Assembly: GCA_963576735.1 (NCBI GenBank)
Contig: OY755182.1
Location: 3,100,001 to 3,164,000, forward strand
Reading direction: 5' to 3'
From: Bedellia somnulentella
Lineage: Eukaryota > Arthropoda > Insecta > Lepidoptera > Bedelliidae
Length of the DNA stretch: 64,000 bases
This document shows, piece after piece, positions 41,331 through 52,086 of this stretch (positions are counted from its first letter, which is position 1; every line of letters begins with the position of its first letter). A program made the position numbers and the translations under genes. Below the pieces are notes generated by a model, which saw nothing but the letters and a program-made list of their open reading frames with translations, searched no databases and was not told the origin of the DNA.

Positions 41331-41574
41331 TGCATACATACATATATTTTCATATACTCACGGCCATAAATCCCAAAGAGAGGTAGCCAGAGCTACAGAA
41401 CAAGAAACATTAGGAAGTTGATAGGGGATAAGATGTTAAAATAAAGTATCGTCGGTGATGGGTCTCCAACCGCATCGCCCATAAACCACTTAAAAAAGCC
41501 CTACACCCTTAGTTGCCTCTTACGACACCCGTGGGTAGGAAGGAGTAGTGATATTCTAAGCCGCTACTACACGG
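41331..41574 (-). repeat. Repeat A, near full length
   Basis: CATATACTCACGGCCATAAA to CCGCTACTACACGG, minus strand, with the CAGCCAC block deleted. Confidence 0.8.
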
Positions 41575-42070
41575 TAAATTCAATTTGTAAATCGAGGCGA
41601 TAACTCAAATACAACAAAGTGTTATACTGTAAAGTTAAAGGGACAACAAACAATGATAAACTGGAAAACACATTAATGTTTGCATGGAATATGCAGAGGA
41701 AAATTAATTGTCAAGTTTGATTTTAATCACGGACAAAGCATACATTGAACATGGAAAATGGCGAATAGATTTATGAGATGTTTCGCAAATTAAATTTACT
41801 ACAGTTCATAGTTTCACCTTTGGAATTTACATTCTGTTGTTTCACTTGATAACAGAATAAATATTCGCTGGACGTTGTATTATTTATGAGTACAGTTTGA
41901 TGTCATATCTTTTGTCATGTTTACATAAAGGATTCAGTTCAATTACTGTGATATAGGTTTCGGCTTTACTGGTGATATCAGCATAGTTTTAACTGCTTAT
42001 TCTAAAATGTAATATTTATGTTTACGATCTTGTCCAAAAATATCCACAATTCGGCTTATTTATTATAAAT
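41575..42070. other. AT-rich stretch without recognisable genes
   Basis: No supported frame or family match. Confidence 0.4.
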
Positions 42071-42071
42071 A

Positions 42072-42232
42072 TAGTACATATAATCACGACTATAAATCCC
42101 TAGAAAGGGTAGACAGAGCTTCGGAATAAGATATCCTTACCCACTATTGGAAGTTGAGCGGGGAAAAGATTGTAAAATAAATAGTTTTGGTAATGAATCT
42201 CAAACCGCAGCGCCCAAAATTCACTCAAAAGC
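42072..42232 (-). repeat. Repeat A, 3' two thirds
   Basis: ATAATCACGACTATAAATCC, AGTTGAGCGGGGAAAAGATT and CAAACCGCAGCGCCC; the head is absent. Confidence 0.7.
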
Positions 42233-42597
42233 CCCAGTAAAGCTTGTTAAAATAATATATTTATATTTAATTTATAAATAATTTATGTTCGAAATAGTTC
42301 ATGAATTTTATGTATGTGTCAAAGCCCATGTCAAGCTTACCAAATAATGATAAAAAAAGCTTCCGACGAGTGCAGAATAAAAAGGCTTATATGAAAATAA
42401 TGGTAACATTTCGAATATTCGAATATTTTAAATTCGAATTTCAACATTCAGAAAACGGTTCACAGAATTTACGTATCACAGATGCTTTATTTTTCACAAC
42501 TTCATTAGTACATAAATACATTTTCTAGAAGTATCACTTTCCAGAAAAACTAAAACCAGATTATTAAAATGAATTTTTTGCTTTTACCAACTATACT
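42233..42597. other. AT-rich stretch without recognisable genes
   Basis: A 75-codon frame at 42301-42528 has no recognisable similarity and is treated as chance. Confidence 0.35.
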
Positions 42598-42725
42598 TGG
42601 GTTGTCTGGAAGAGATCGCTCTTAGTGATAAGACCGCCAGTTGTACTTTGGCTTTTCTACCATTTTTTTTTGTAATTGTTGTTTTTTTTTGGTATGTAAA
42701 ATAAAGAGTTTTTATTATTATTATA
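42598..42725 (+). repeat. Probable non-LTR 3' UTR fragment
   Basis: TTGTCTGGAAGAGATCGCTC, TTAGTGATAAGACCGCCAGT, T-rich DNA, AATAAAGAGTTTTTATTATT. This GATCGCT...GATAAGACCGCC pattern is common at 3' ends of lepidopteran non-LTR elements (from memory). No coding part. Confidence 0.5.
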
Positions 42726-42894
42726 TCTTTTACTATAATCTCATTATTCCAAAGGTTTAAAAGACCGAAGTAACTTTATCTATAGTCTTACAAATCGTAA
42801 ATATCTTTAACTAGATATTATTTATGTTAGAAAAATTGTATAAATAAAACGCGGAAGCATGCCTGTTTGTATGTATACTTGCTTGCATGCTTGG

Positions 42895-43000
42895 TTGCAT
42901 GTCGGGGGGGTGCAGGGAGCCAGAGCCCCCCTGCTTGGGGGGGTTGGGGGGTGAAAGCCCCCTGTAGACAAAGAAAAGTTAGGTCACATTTGGTTAGGTT
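42895..43000. repeat. G-rich block with short TTAGG run
   Basis: Several runs of 6-7 G (42904-42956) separated by AGCCCCC-type spacers, then GGTTAGGTTAGGTTA. It resembles a G-rich repeat widespread in Lepidoptera (from memory). G-quadruplex formation is possible on the + strand. Confidence 0.45.
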
Positions 43001-43008
43001 AGGTTATC

Positions 43009-43177
43009 GAACAGGGAATCGAACCCGCGACCTCGGGTATACGCCCCCGTTGCTCTGCCAATTGAGCAACCGTGTCAATGGCTGCCAGTGCGAAATTCTT
43101 CTATCCTTTGTTTCTTTTACAATTTTAAGTAGTGTTTGCGTTCCGTAACACCTAATTTTATTCACAAATTTCGAAGG
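43009..43177 (-). repeat. tRNA-like cassette repeat
   Basis: On the minus strand: GACACGGTTGCTCAATTGGC (A box) and TCGCGGGTTCGATTCCC (B box) with an intact D-arm (GCTC / GAGC). The acceptor 3' half is broken here. Upstream in that orientation is the conserved GAATTTCGCACTGGCAGCC leader. It directly abuts SINE-B. Confidence 0.75.
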
Positions 43178-43522
43178 AAGCAACCGTGATAGCCCAGTGG
43201 GTAGAACGACTAGTGTTCAAATCCTGGGTCGGGCCTACACCAATTTGTCTTTTCTAAAGACATATGTGTGGTTAATTTATCATGGTTGTTAACGGTGAGG
43301 GAAAACATCGTGAGGAAACCCACATGGCTGAGTTGTACTTAGTCATGTGACAGTGTATTCGTACAAAACGGCGATAGGCCTGCCCCCTATCACGTGAGTA
43401 CACTGTCCATGCAAAACGTGGGTACTCTGAACACCAGGTGAAAAGGTCACGTGATGTTCAGAAGTATTAGTACCTCTGCCAACCCTTTCGGGGATATTCG
43501 ACGAGAACGTTTATTTTTTATT
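43178..43522 (+). repeat. SINE-B, full length
   Basis: GCAACCGTGATAGCCCAGTG (A box), GTGTTCAAATCCTGGGTC (B box), complete body, and a GAGAACGTTTATTTTTTATT tail. The clearest reference copy of the family. Confidence 0.9.
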
Positions 43523-43712
43523 ATTTTTTTATATTAAGAAAAAAAAACAATCGATAATCTGGAATGTAAGAATATGGTATTTGAAATTTCGGTGAAACAA
43601 TATTATGGCAATAAAAAAAAGTCGATTTGTCTTCGGTAAAATAATATTCGGGTTTTAAAGTTTCGGATATACAGTATGTAACCGAAAATATTTATGAATG
43701 TGAATTCAACTT

Positions 43713-43800
43713 GAGAGGTTTGTAAGGATCATAATAAGTAGGAAACGATAGACTTTGCTTATCGAAATGGAAACTATGACGTAATTATAATATGTATATC
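43713..43800 (+). repeat. LINE-L terminus, decayed
   Basis: GAGAGGTTTGTAAGGATCAT and GATAGACTTTGCTTATCG are altered LINE-L end sequences. Confidence 0.5.
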
Positions 43801-43802
43801 TA

Positions 43803-44476
43803 CGTGGCTGCGAGATTAAAGTAGTGTCGAAATTTAAATATCTCGGCCACATAATTACAGAGGCACTTAAAGATGACGAAGACCTCGAGAGGCAGAGACG
43901 AGCTCTTGCCGCGCGTTCAAACATGCTAGCGCGACGATTTGCTAGAGCCACCGCACCTGTCAAAATATCTCTGTTTAAGGCCTACTGTCAGGCATTCTAC
44001 ACCGGACACCTTTGGTATGCCTTTACGCAACGCTCGTACCACACTCTCAGGGTACAATATAATAATGCATTTAGAGGAATGCTAGGGCTGCCGTGGCGTT
44101 GTAGCGCGTCTGGCATGTTTGCTGACAACAGAGTAAATGACTTTTTCGCTGTGATGAGAACGTCCAGGGCTGGGTTCGAAGCACGGGCGCTTGGATCTCG
44201 GAATATATTAATTAGATCTATTTATGATAATTTTTATGTATTAGATGACAATTTTAATAGAATTATTTATCTTTCGACACGTACCTAATTATTTACATAG
44301 TAAAAGCAATAGGTAATTGCTCAATCTTATTTAATTTAGTCTTTTTTTATTTTAAAATTAAATTTTATTTAATTTTTAATTTAAATGTTAAATGTAAATT
44401 TTTGTAAATTTTTGTATGGGCTACCACAGCCTGAAATAAAGAAATTTTATTTTATTTTATTTTATTTATTTATTTA
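43803..44476 (+). mobile_element. 5'-truncated non-LTR element, second family
   Basis: It carries the end of a reverse-transcriptase ORF (next entry), a ~150 bp 3' UTR and a (TTTTA)n tail at about 44450-44476. The 5' truncation falls within the RT domain. Confidence 0.8.
43824..44288 (+). pseudogene. Non-LTR reverse transcriptase, C-terminal 150 residues
   Basis: It encodes SKFKYLGHIITEALKDDED, then RRALAARSNMLARRFARAT, LFKAYCQAFYTGHLW and YNNAFRGMLGLPWRCSASGM. FKYLGHI marks the region just after the catalytic palm, and the CSASGMFA segment is typical of one lepidopteran LINE family. The catalytic YADD is not included, so it is inactive. The frame itself has no stops, which suggests it is not very old. 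The clade is uncertain. Confidence 0.8.
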
Positions 44477-44736
44477 CAAAGTATGTATGTGGGTGAGTCG
44501 TGATATATATAGATTGCGACTAAAGACTGAACAGTTAAATGTTGTTAGCATTATATTCATATCGAAGAAAATTTAGCAACACGTTTATTAAGATGTGCGT
44601 GAAAATGACACGTTTAAACGAAGTTATTTAACTTCCTAGTAAACTAGGAAAGTATAAAAATATTGAATTAAGTTAATAAAATAATAAATAATAAAACACG
44701 CTGAGAAAATTATTATGTAACTTTATATTACTTAAG

Positions 44737-44822
44737 CTGAGTAGTGGCTTCCGATAGCACTACTCCATTTCTTCCGGTTGATGTATGTAAGAGGCAACCA
44801 ATGCTGTTGGGGCTTTTAATCT
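44737..44822 (+). repeat. Repeat A, 5' head only
   Basis: GAGTAGTGGCTTCCGATAGC, CACTACTCCATTTCTTCCGG, AAGAGGCAACCAATG. Copies with only the 5' end are unusual for a retroposed repeat. Confidence 0.65.
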
Positions 44823-44867
44823 AAGTCATTTTACTTCCTAGTAAACTAAGATAATTTTGCGGCAGAA

Positions 44868-45533
44868 GAAGCATGAAAGTAGAGTGAATGCAGTAGAAAT
44901 GAGACCCCTCAGAAAAGTTTGTAATGTAAGGTTATGTGATCGTGTGAGGAATGATGTGATTCGTAAAAGGTGTGGTGAAAAAGATATATATATATATAAG
45001 ATAGAAAAAGGAATGTTGAGATGATTTGGGCACATAGAGAGGATGGATGACCGAAAATTAGTGAAAGAGATATATAGAGCCAATGTGGAAGGTAATGTTA
45101 TAATAATATAATTAGGATCAAATAAATAAAGGAACTAAAATTTCGACACAGGTGGGATTCGAACCCGCGACCTCGGGTATACGCCCCCGTCGCTCTTACC
45201 TATTGAGCTACCGTGTCAATGGCTGCCAGTGCGAAATTCTTCTATCCTTTATTCCTTTTACACATTTAGTAGTGTTTCTTTATTTATTAGTAAAAATCCC
45301 CACATGAGGTTTTCATGAACAAAAAGATTTAAATTACATTTGGATCAAATAGAAAATTTGCTCAAAAAGGCAGGTGTCCGCAGTATGAAGAATAAAAGAG
45401 CATGTATGAAAAGATTTATGGATGTAAACGAAGCCAGAGAGGTTTGCCAGGATCGTACGAAGTGGCGATTGATAGTCTCTGCCTACCCCAATGGGAACTA
45501 ACGGCGTGAGAATATGTATGTGTGTATATATGT
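44868..45533 (+). repeat. LINE-L 3' region, longest copy, split by a tRNA-like SINE
   Basis: 44868-45114 encodes a reverse-transcriptase tail: RLCDRVRNDVIRKRCGEKD, then (with one in-frame stop) FGHIERMDDRKLVKEIYRAN. 45352-45533 continues with KKAGVRSMKNKRACMKR-type sequence, VCQDRTKWRLIVSAY, a stop, CGGCGTGAGAATATG and the tail. An AT dinucleotide run sits at about 44979-44998. This copy shows that LINE-L ends belong to a non-LTR RT protein. Confidence 0.8.
45115..45351 (-). mobile_element. tRNA-like cassette SINE with 10 bp target duplication
   Basis: GGATCAAATA flanks it (45115-45124 and 45342-45351). On the minus strand the 217 bp element has a ~120 bp leader, then GACACGGTAGCTCAATAGG (A box) and TCGCGGGTTCGAATCCC (B box), with acceptor halves GACACGG and CTGTGTC that pair fully, and a short AT tail. 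The anticodon stem has only 4 clean pairs, so it is tRNA-derived and not a functional tRNA. Confidence 0.8.
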
Positions 45534-45784
45534 AAACTAAGAAAATATGAAAATATTGAAGAAAGTTAATAAAACCACGCTGAGGAAATCAATAAATGAC
45601 TTAGTATTACTTAGTGTACATTGTACAATACTTGAAGTATATTTCGGGGATTCGAAGTTAAAATGATCACCAAGAAACTTGAACAAACACAAGAATTCGT
45701 ATGTCAGAGATTTCTCAGTATTATAAAACAATCTATTTAGTTCTTATGGTGTCTTAATTTTACTCAAGCTATTTTGTATTCTTT
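45534..45784. other. AT-rich spacer
   Basis: No gene or family recognised. Confidence 0.4.
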
Positions 45785-46010
45785 TAACCGACTTCAAAAA
45801 AAGGAGTGTTCTCAATTCGACACAAATATGAATTGGTTCATAGTGGCGATTACATCGCCATTTATGAACCAATTTTGATTAATTTTTTTAGTTGGAAAGA
45901 AGATACTCCCGGGATGGTACCATGATGAGGATATCAGGGTTTGATGAGGATATCAGGGTTTGATGATGGAATCCTGGAGAAATGGAGGGGAACACTCAAA
46001 TTTTATAGGC
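45785..46010 (+). repeat. Unclassified lepidopteran repeat with foldback
   Basis: Starts AACCGACTTCAAAAAAAGGA, a sequence found widely in Lepidoptera (from memory). A 44 bp inverted repeat at 45831-45874 (arms AATTGGTTCATA and TATGAACCAATT) is followed by a 20 bp tandem duplication (GATGAGGATATCAGGGTTT, twice) at about 45922-45962. Confidence 0.5.
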
Positions 46011-46264
46011 ACATGTACCGCGTTTTACATATTTTCTGAAGTTAAATTGGCAATTGCTTCTGGAAATCATAATATAATGCTGCTGAGCTGATGATGGAAG
46101 GTGTAGATCCTATATCACTAGGAGTTAGGAAGTAATTCTTTTATCATTCTATATAGATTTATTCTCTTATTCGTAGCTTTTATTCAGAGAAGTACAGGTT
46201 CACTAAACATTTTCTTTTGTTATGTTATTGTTACCGAGTAAGCACCAAGGATCTGATGATGGCA

Positions 46265-46742
46265 TCCCAGGAAATCGAGGGGACACTGTCCAAGCAAATC
46301 GTGGGTACTCTGAACAACAGGTGACAATGCCACGTGATGATCAGAAGTATTAAGAAAGAAAGAAAGAAAGAAAGAAAAACATTTATTCACAACTAAAGGT
46401 ACACTTTAAACACACAACAGTAATCTTAAAACAATAAGCTTATAAACTACAAAATTAATCATTATTAAAACTTAACAAAAAGAACAAATAAACTTATATA
46501 TAACAATTTAAATTTTCCATTTAGTGCCCCTCAGCTATGAACTGGTCACTGACTCAGCATAATGCTACCGATGTGTTTAGAACAACAACGGCAACGCTGA
46601 TTTTCAGCCAGTGCCAATGCGTGGTCGGCTTACAAAAAACAACTATAACCAAAAATAATAATAAACAAACAATACGAGGAACCAATATTAGTACCTCTTC
46701 CAACCCCTTCGGGGATATTTGGCGTGAAAGCTTGAGTTTTTT
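46265..46742 (+). repeat. SINE-B 3' part split by a LINE-type insertion
   Basis: 46265-46352 and 46686-46742 are consecutive pieces of SINE-B. TATTA is present at both break points (46348-46352, 46686-46690). The 333 bp insert (46353-46685) starts with (AAAG)n, so read on the minus strand it ends in a CTTT tail, as a 5'-truncated non-LTR element would. It has no coding frame. Confidence 0.7.
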
Positions 46743-47338
46743 CTGAGTCAAGACGTAGAATTTATTTATTTATTTGTTATGAAATATAGTTATATAGAAT
46801 TGTAGATCATCGCCTTTCGAGGGATTTCAAGAACAATGTAAAGTTTCATATGGTTGAGCCTATTCAATACTGTGCAATATGCCAAAATCTTCAATTCGTA
46901 CAATTAAAGAAATACCGGAAATACAAAGAAGAAATCGCTTCCTCATCTGAGAAGCATCTTTGCCAGGTCTAACTATATCTAAGAATCGAAAAATAATATA
47001 TTTTTTGACAAAAAGAAAACCGACTTTGTTGTTGAAAAGCATAGGAAAAGTCAATTCAAAGGGTAACCATCTTAGTTGGCATTCTCATTTGAGAAGCTAA
47101 CCCAACCAAAAGAGAAAGCTTAAGAAAATGAAAGGGTTTTATACAGCTTACCCAACACAAGAGGTTTTCCTTTTAAAACCCCTTGGCAGAAATCCTTGTG
47201 AGAGGGTAATTTTGTAGAGATTTCTCTTACAAACTCTAACGGGTAAAAGGCCTTATGATGGAGTTTACCGAAGGGATTTTCTATTTTTATTTGTGAGTTT
47301 TCAGCGGTTTAAAATAACATAACATAACATAAACATAA
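46743..47338. other. AT-rich stretch without recognisable genes
   Basis: AAAAAGAAAACCGAC near 47013 recurs from 6247. No supported coding frame. Confidence 0.4.
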
Positions 47339-47697
47339 CATAAAACGTTCACGCCGAATATCCCCGAAGGGGTTGGCAGAGGTACTAATACTTCTGAACA
47401 TCACGTGACTTTGTCACCTGGTGTTCAGAGTACCCGCGTTTTGCATGGACAGTGTACTCACGTGATAGGGGGCAGGCCTATCGCCGTTTTGTACGAATAC
47501 ACTGTCACATGACTAAGTACAACTCAGCCATGTGGGTTTCCTCACGATGTTTTCCCTCACCGTTAACAACTATGATAAATTAACCACACATATGTCTTTT
47601 TAGAAAAGACAAATTGGTGTAGGCCCGACCCAGGATTTGAACACTAGTCGTTTGCACGATAACCGAGTGTTTTACCCACTGGGCTATCACGGTTGTT
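47339..47697 (-). repeat. SINE-B, full length
   Basis: A complete minus strand copy: AACCGTGATAGCCCAGTGGG head (right end) to CGGCGTGAACGTTTTATGTT tail (left end), followed by ATAAC-type repeats at 47318-47340. Confidence 0.9.
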
Positions 47698-47716
47698 TAA
47701 AATACTAAGCCAAATA

Positions 47717-47962
47717 ACATACATACATATACTCACGGCTATAAATCCCTTAACAGGGCAGCCAGAGCTTGGAATGAGGAATTCCTCAGCCACTTTTGGA
47801 AGTTGATTGGGGGAAAGATGGTAATAATAAATGTTTTTGGTGACGGGTCTCCAACCACATCACCCAAAAATCACTTAAAAAGCCCCTATACCCTTAGTCG
47901 CCTCTTTTGATCACCCACGGGTAGAAATGGGGTAGTGTTATTCTAAGTCGACACTACACGGC
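47717..47962 (-). repeat. Repeat A, full length
   Basis: CATACATATACTCACGGCTA to GTCGACACTACACGGC, minus strand, right beside SINE-B. Confidence 0.85.
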
Positions 47963-48540
47963 AAACCAATTAAAGTCAAATAAAACCCCACCAAATACCC
48001 TCAAAAGGGAAAGCGCTTACGGCCTCTGATTTTATTGAGTACAATAAATGGAGACAAAAAGAAGCTTCAAGTGTCAAAGCGTGGAAAGCCCTGAAGGGGC
48101 ATATTCGGAAATTCATTAACATATTAATGAAATGAATTCAGAATGCAAAAATGTATTGTGAGAGTGCAAATGCAACAAAGATCTTTTATTTCATAATGTT
48201 CTTTTTGGTTTTTGGTTTTTATAATATCAGAAATAAGGATCTTATTTATTATCGGCGTGAGTATAGAAGTGGAAATGTAGAAGTAATTCCTTTTTATTCT
48301 CCTTTTCTTACTGCAAAAAGTAGCTAAAGAATCACATTTATTTGGTCAAGAAAGTTGCTATAGAATAGCCCTAACTCAATTCTTACCGCGGGAATCACTA
48401 GAAGTGCCTTAAGGTATTAAGTGCTTTTAAAAGTATTATTGTGCGTTGCGTTAGAGATATATCACCAACTAACCTTTTTTTACAAATTTAACCTTACTCA
48501 ACTTCCAAAATTTACTGAAAAAATTCTTATTATAAAGATT
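47963..48540. other. AT-rich stretch without recognisable genes
   Basis: No supported frame or family match. Confidence 0.4.
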
Positions 48541-48722
48541 AACACATTCATACATATTCTCAAACCATTAGTTCCCAGGCAGGCAGAAGCAATCGATCGC
48601 CACTTTGTACGATCCTGAAAAACCTGTCAAGTTTTATTTATATCCATCTGTTTCATTCTTCATATTTTGGACGCCTGCTTTTTTAAGCACACTCGTTATT
48701 TGGACCAAATGTGTTCATTCTA
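48541..48722 (-). repeat. LINE-L 3' end fragment
   Basis: GCAGAAGCAATCGATCGCCA, TTTGTACGATCCTGAAAAAC and CGCCTGCTTTTTTAAGCACA, minus strand. A repeat A tail on the + strand (ATAGCCGTGAGTATATGTGT) follows at 48738-48780. Confidence 0.7.
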
Positions 48723-48780
48723 AAGATCTATCTACCTTTCTTGTGAATTAATAGCCGTGAGTATATGTGTGTGTGTATGT

Positions 48781-49858
48781 TATAAAACACACGAGAAACC
48801 AACCATTTTATTACTTCCTCATACTCATTCTAATAGTAAGTTTCCAAGTAAGGACGAAGTGGCACGGCAAAGCGTTGTTAAAATTTATAATCCCTTAAAG
48901 GTTGAAGCAAGATGCGTGACTGTCACGGGTGAGAGCGCTCGCCGAAAGATGCTAGTTTACTTTTACATGCTGCGGAAAATTTATAAAGTTGAAACTCATG
49001 GGTTGTTTCTGAAGAGGGGAGGCCAGACTTTATTTCAGATAAGTCACATGCATATTGTTACAGAAAATTTAAAGCAAATTAAATCCTAAATATAAAAAAT
49101 AATTAAAATAAAAAAACAAAATTTAGGCATTTACACATTTTGCAAATTCACCAATTTCTGAGGGTGTTAGGAAAAAGGGTATAATAAAGGTGATGCGTAA
49201 AATCACGAATTAATACCATAGGCAATGTGATAAGATTTTTCTAGATTTAATACAAGGTATTATATGAATATAATTAATACTTATTCTAAATATTTAATTT
49301 ATTGTTTGATTCCATTTCGAACTGTTTTTGGGAAAATATCCTGATTATTTTTGGTGGATCAACGTTTTCTATTATTAAGTATTTTTTTGGCACAGATCAG
49401 GTCATTAATATGTGACTTAATATAGATTTATTTAAGGTTTCTTTTAGTAGGGCAAGTAGCAGTGGGTACATATAATGTGCTCTGAATTTTCTGAGACTTA
49501 TTTTTAAAGAAAAACAAAGAACGGTTTTAATTTTTTGCCACCTATTATTAAATATGCTGGCAGATGAGGTCGACATCCTAGTATACAACATGAGCGAGCT
49601 TGAAAAAGCAGTTATAAAGTACATATGCTACGGAAATCCATAATGATATTTAAATTTAACAGTTTTTTTTTTATAATTGTTATTAGTTATTTGTATTAAT
49701 AAAATTAGTTATTTGTATGTTATATGATATGAAATTTGTCATCGTTATTTCTAGATATATATATTTTTTTGTTGTTACTTAATATGTATATTAATATGCC
49801 ATTTATGTGTACGAAGTTTTAAAAAATGTCGCATTGGTATTAACTGTAATGGCATTTA
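48781..49858. other. AT-rich stretch with one unassigned frame
   Basis: A frame at 48793-49089 (FPSKDEVARQSVVKIYNPLK, RKMLVYFYMLRKIYKV) has no recognised similarity. It could be a relic but cannot be supported. The remainder is AT-rich. Confidence 0.35.
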
Positions 49859-49977
49859 TCTATACTTATAATAAATCTGTAGAGAGGTCAATTCTGTACA
49901 TGAAATATATTTTCAAAATAACCATCAGGTGGTGATTAGGGATCGATACTGATGCCAAAAATGCAATCAGTAAAATT

Positions 49978-50027
<50 letters not shown>

Positions 50028-50839
50028 GGTTTGTATGTTCCTTATGGAAACAAAAACTACTCGACGGATTTTAACGAAACTTGGTACAATTATTCTTCAT
50101 ACACCTGCGCAGGTTTTTGTATACTTTCCAGCAGAGTAGTAAAGGGGAATTTTGGGAAATTTTGGGAAAACGGGAGAAGTTACTCCATTTTTTAAGCTTC
50201 TTTCGCATGTGCAGCCTCAATGGTTAAACTTACATAGAAATCATGTGTGACGGAAATATTATTCATAAAATTATCTAAAAAAAAATCCTCATCAGTTTAT
50301 GTCTATCTTTTACGGTTGATTCACAATAACACGTGTAATTCCTGATAGCTTAGCAGTTCGGAACATTCTGATTATATTTTTTTACTCTTACGTTTGTAAA
50401 CCTCTCACTCATCCCTAATTTAAAAAAGGTAACATTATTACCTATTCAATAAAAAAAGAATCATAGAAATCGGCAGACAAACACCGAAATTATACATAAA
50501 ATAAGCCATCGCGCCCGTGATCAAAACCAAATCTTTACTAATTTACATATAACATACTAGATGGCGCCAGTAGTTGCATCCTACATCACGTAATGATTTA
50601 TTGTTTAGTATAAATACTTCATAGCGTTTTATTCCAAAATTTGCTATTAAACGGAAATACTGAACCGTTCATCAAAGCGCATTTAAAATCATAAAACTAC
50701 ACTGTTTAGGGAGTGCTATAAATTTAATAAATTGAAAACATTGCGCTGAATTTCACAATGCTTGAGCAGTGACTGAAGAAAGAAACCTCAGATATTTAAA
50801 AAAACAACGCTACCCGTGCGAAGCTGGGACGATCACTAG
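49859..50839 (+). mobile_element. Non-autonomous Helitron, copy 2 of a pair
   Basis: TCTATACTTATAATAAATCT...CCCGTGCGAAGCTGGG...CTAG between A and T, 981 bp, collinear with 35081-36055 and differing by scattered substitutions and small indels. The (GTCT)n microsatellite at about 49981-50028 is ~12 bp longer. No coding frame. Confidence 0.85.
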
Positions 50840-51360
50840 TTTGTAAATATAAATAAATAAATTTTCGTCCTTGTCTCGTCTCGTAAAGATGATAGTAAAA
50901 TTTTCTGATACTTTTAAAGTGTTTGTAAGGCGATGCGTGTGAAAGCTCTTTAGTACTGCTCCTAAACGCCCCGCAATGAGGGGGGTAACTTTACCTGGGT
51001 TAAAATGATTGAGCAAAAGTTCACTTTGCTGGCTTTCAGTGAGTTCAAGAAATTTAACGAATACTCGTTGTTATCGAGACTGAGAGCTTATCAGAGATTT
51101 ATCAGAAATATTATGAGCAAATTTATACTGATAGAAAAATATATATATTTAAATGGAAATTTAGCCTTGTGGCACAGACTAAAGAAAACCAACAAAAATA
51201 CAAGATATCTAACAAAATCACTTGATTATTTAAATAAAAGTTTCCTACTTTAGTATTTTTTATAAGCAAAGTAATGTCTTTGTTTTTGTTATTTAAAGTA
51301 TTTATAAAATTTACCATTTAAAAGAAGGCAAAAATACATAAAAAATACAATTCAAGTGGA
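50840..51360. other. AT-rich spacer
   Basis: An 82-codon frame at 51005-51253 (MIEQKFTLLAFSEFKKFNEY) has no recognised family and is probably chance or a relic. Confidence 0.35.
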
Positions 51361-51594
51361 ATATACATACACATACATATTACCAGGGCTATAAATCCCT
51401 AAAAGGGGTGGCCAAAACTTCGGAAAAAGAAGTTCCTCAGCCTCTTTGGAAATTTGAATGGGAAAAAGATAGTAAAATTATTATTGTTATTGATAGGTCC
51501 ACATACCTTATGCCCAATACCTTGAGTCGCCACTTTCGATCACTCAGAGGTATTAACGAGTTATTGCTATTCTAAGCCGACACTACACAGATTT
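51361..51594 (-). repeat. Repeat A, diverged, target of a LINE-L insertion
   Basis: TATTACCAGGGCTATAAATC to GCCGACACTACACAG. The last bases (ACTACACAGATTT) are duplicated around the LINE-L end that follows. Confidence 0.8.
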
Positions 51595-51776
51595 AAAAAG
51601 AAAAAAGAGAATAAAAGAGCATGTATGAAAAGATTGATGGACGTGAACGAAGCTAGAGAGGTTTGTCAGGATCGTGCGAAGTGGCGGTCAATAGTCTCTG
51701 CCTACCCCAATGGGAACTAATGGCGTGAGTATATGTACATATATATACTCACGCCATTAGTTCCCATTACATATAT
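51595..51776 (+). mobile_element. LINE-L 3' end with 13 bp target duplication
   Basis: ACTACACAGATTT flanks it (51582-51594 and 51777-51789). It encodes NKRACMKRLMDVNEAREVCQ-type sequence, a WRSIVSAYPNGN-like end, then GGCGTGAGTATATG. It is followed by an inverted copy of its own last ~28 bases (51743-51770). It is a severely 5'-truncated but genuine retrotransposition product. Confidence 0.85.
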
Positions 51777-52086
51777 ACTACACAGATTTCAGCATGCAGG
51801 TGAAAACAGCATCAAAATCTCTAAGTGATCCATTTATTCCCATCCTCTGGGAGTTCATGACCTTGTTTAATGTTTATTTTTAGAAGAAGAAACAAATGGC
51901 TCGGTGTGACTGAAATCCCCAAAGCGCAATTCCAAGCAAAAACTAACAAAAGTCACATTAAAGTTAGTCAAAAGTATAACTAAATTCGAGAGATGTTTCC
52001 TTTCAAGTTGAAACTCACTTTAACTTAAGTAAATGTTCATGTTACATTAGTTTAGAAGTATCTTTGTTAATTTATTTAGTATTTCA

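Noticed and set aside
42301..42528. 75-codon frame as a gene
   Set aside because: No recognisable motif, no promoter or splice support, in AT-rich DNA where such frames occur by chance.
45140..45220. Functional tRNA gene on the minus strand (GACACGG...CTGTGTC)
   Set aside because: Acceptor and D arms pair, but the anticodon stem has only four clean pairs with an oversized loop, and the unit recurs as a dispersed repeat with a target duplication.
46537..46746. 69-codon frame on + strand as a gene
   Set aside because: It spans the border between the CTTT-tailed insertion and SINE-B, so it is a chimera of repeats.
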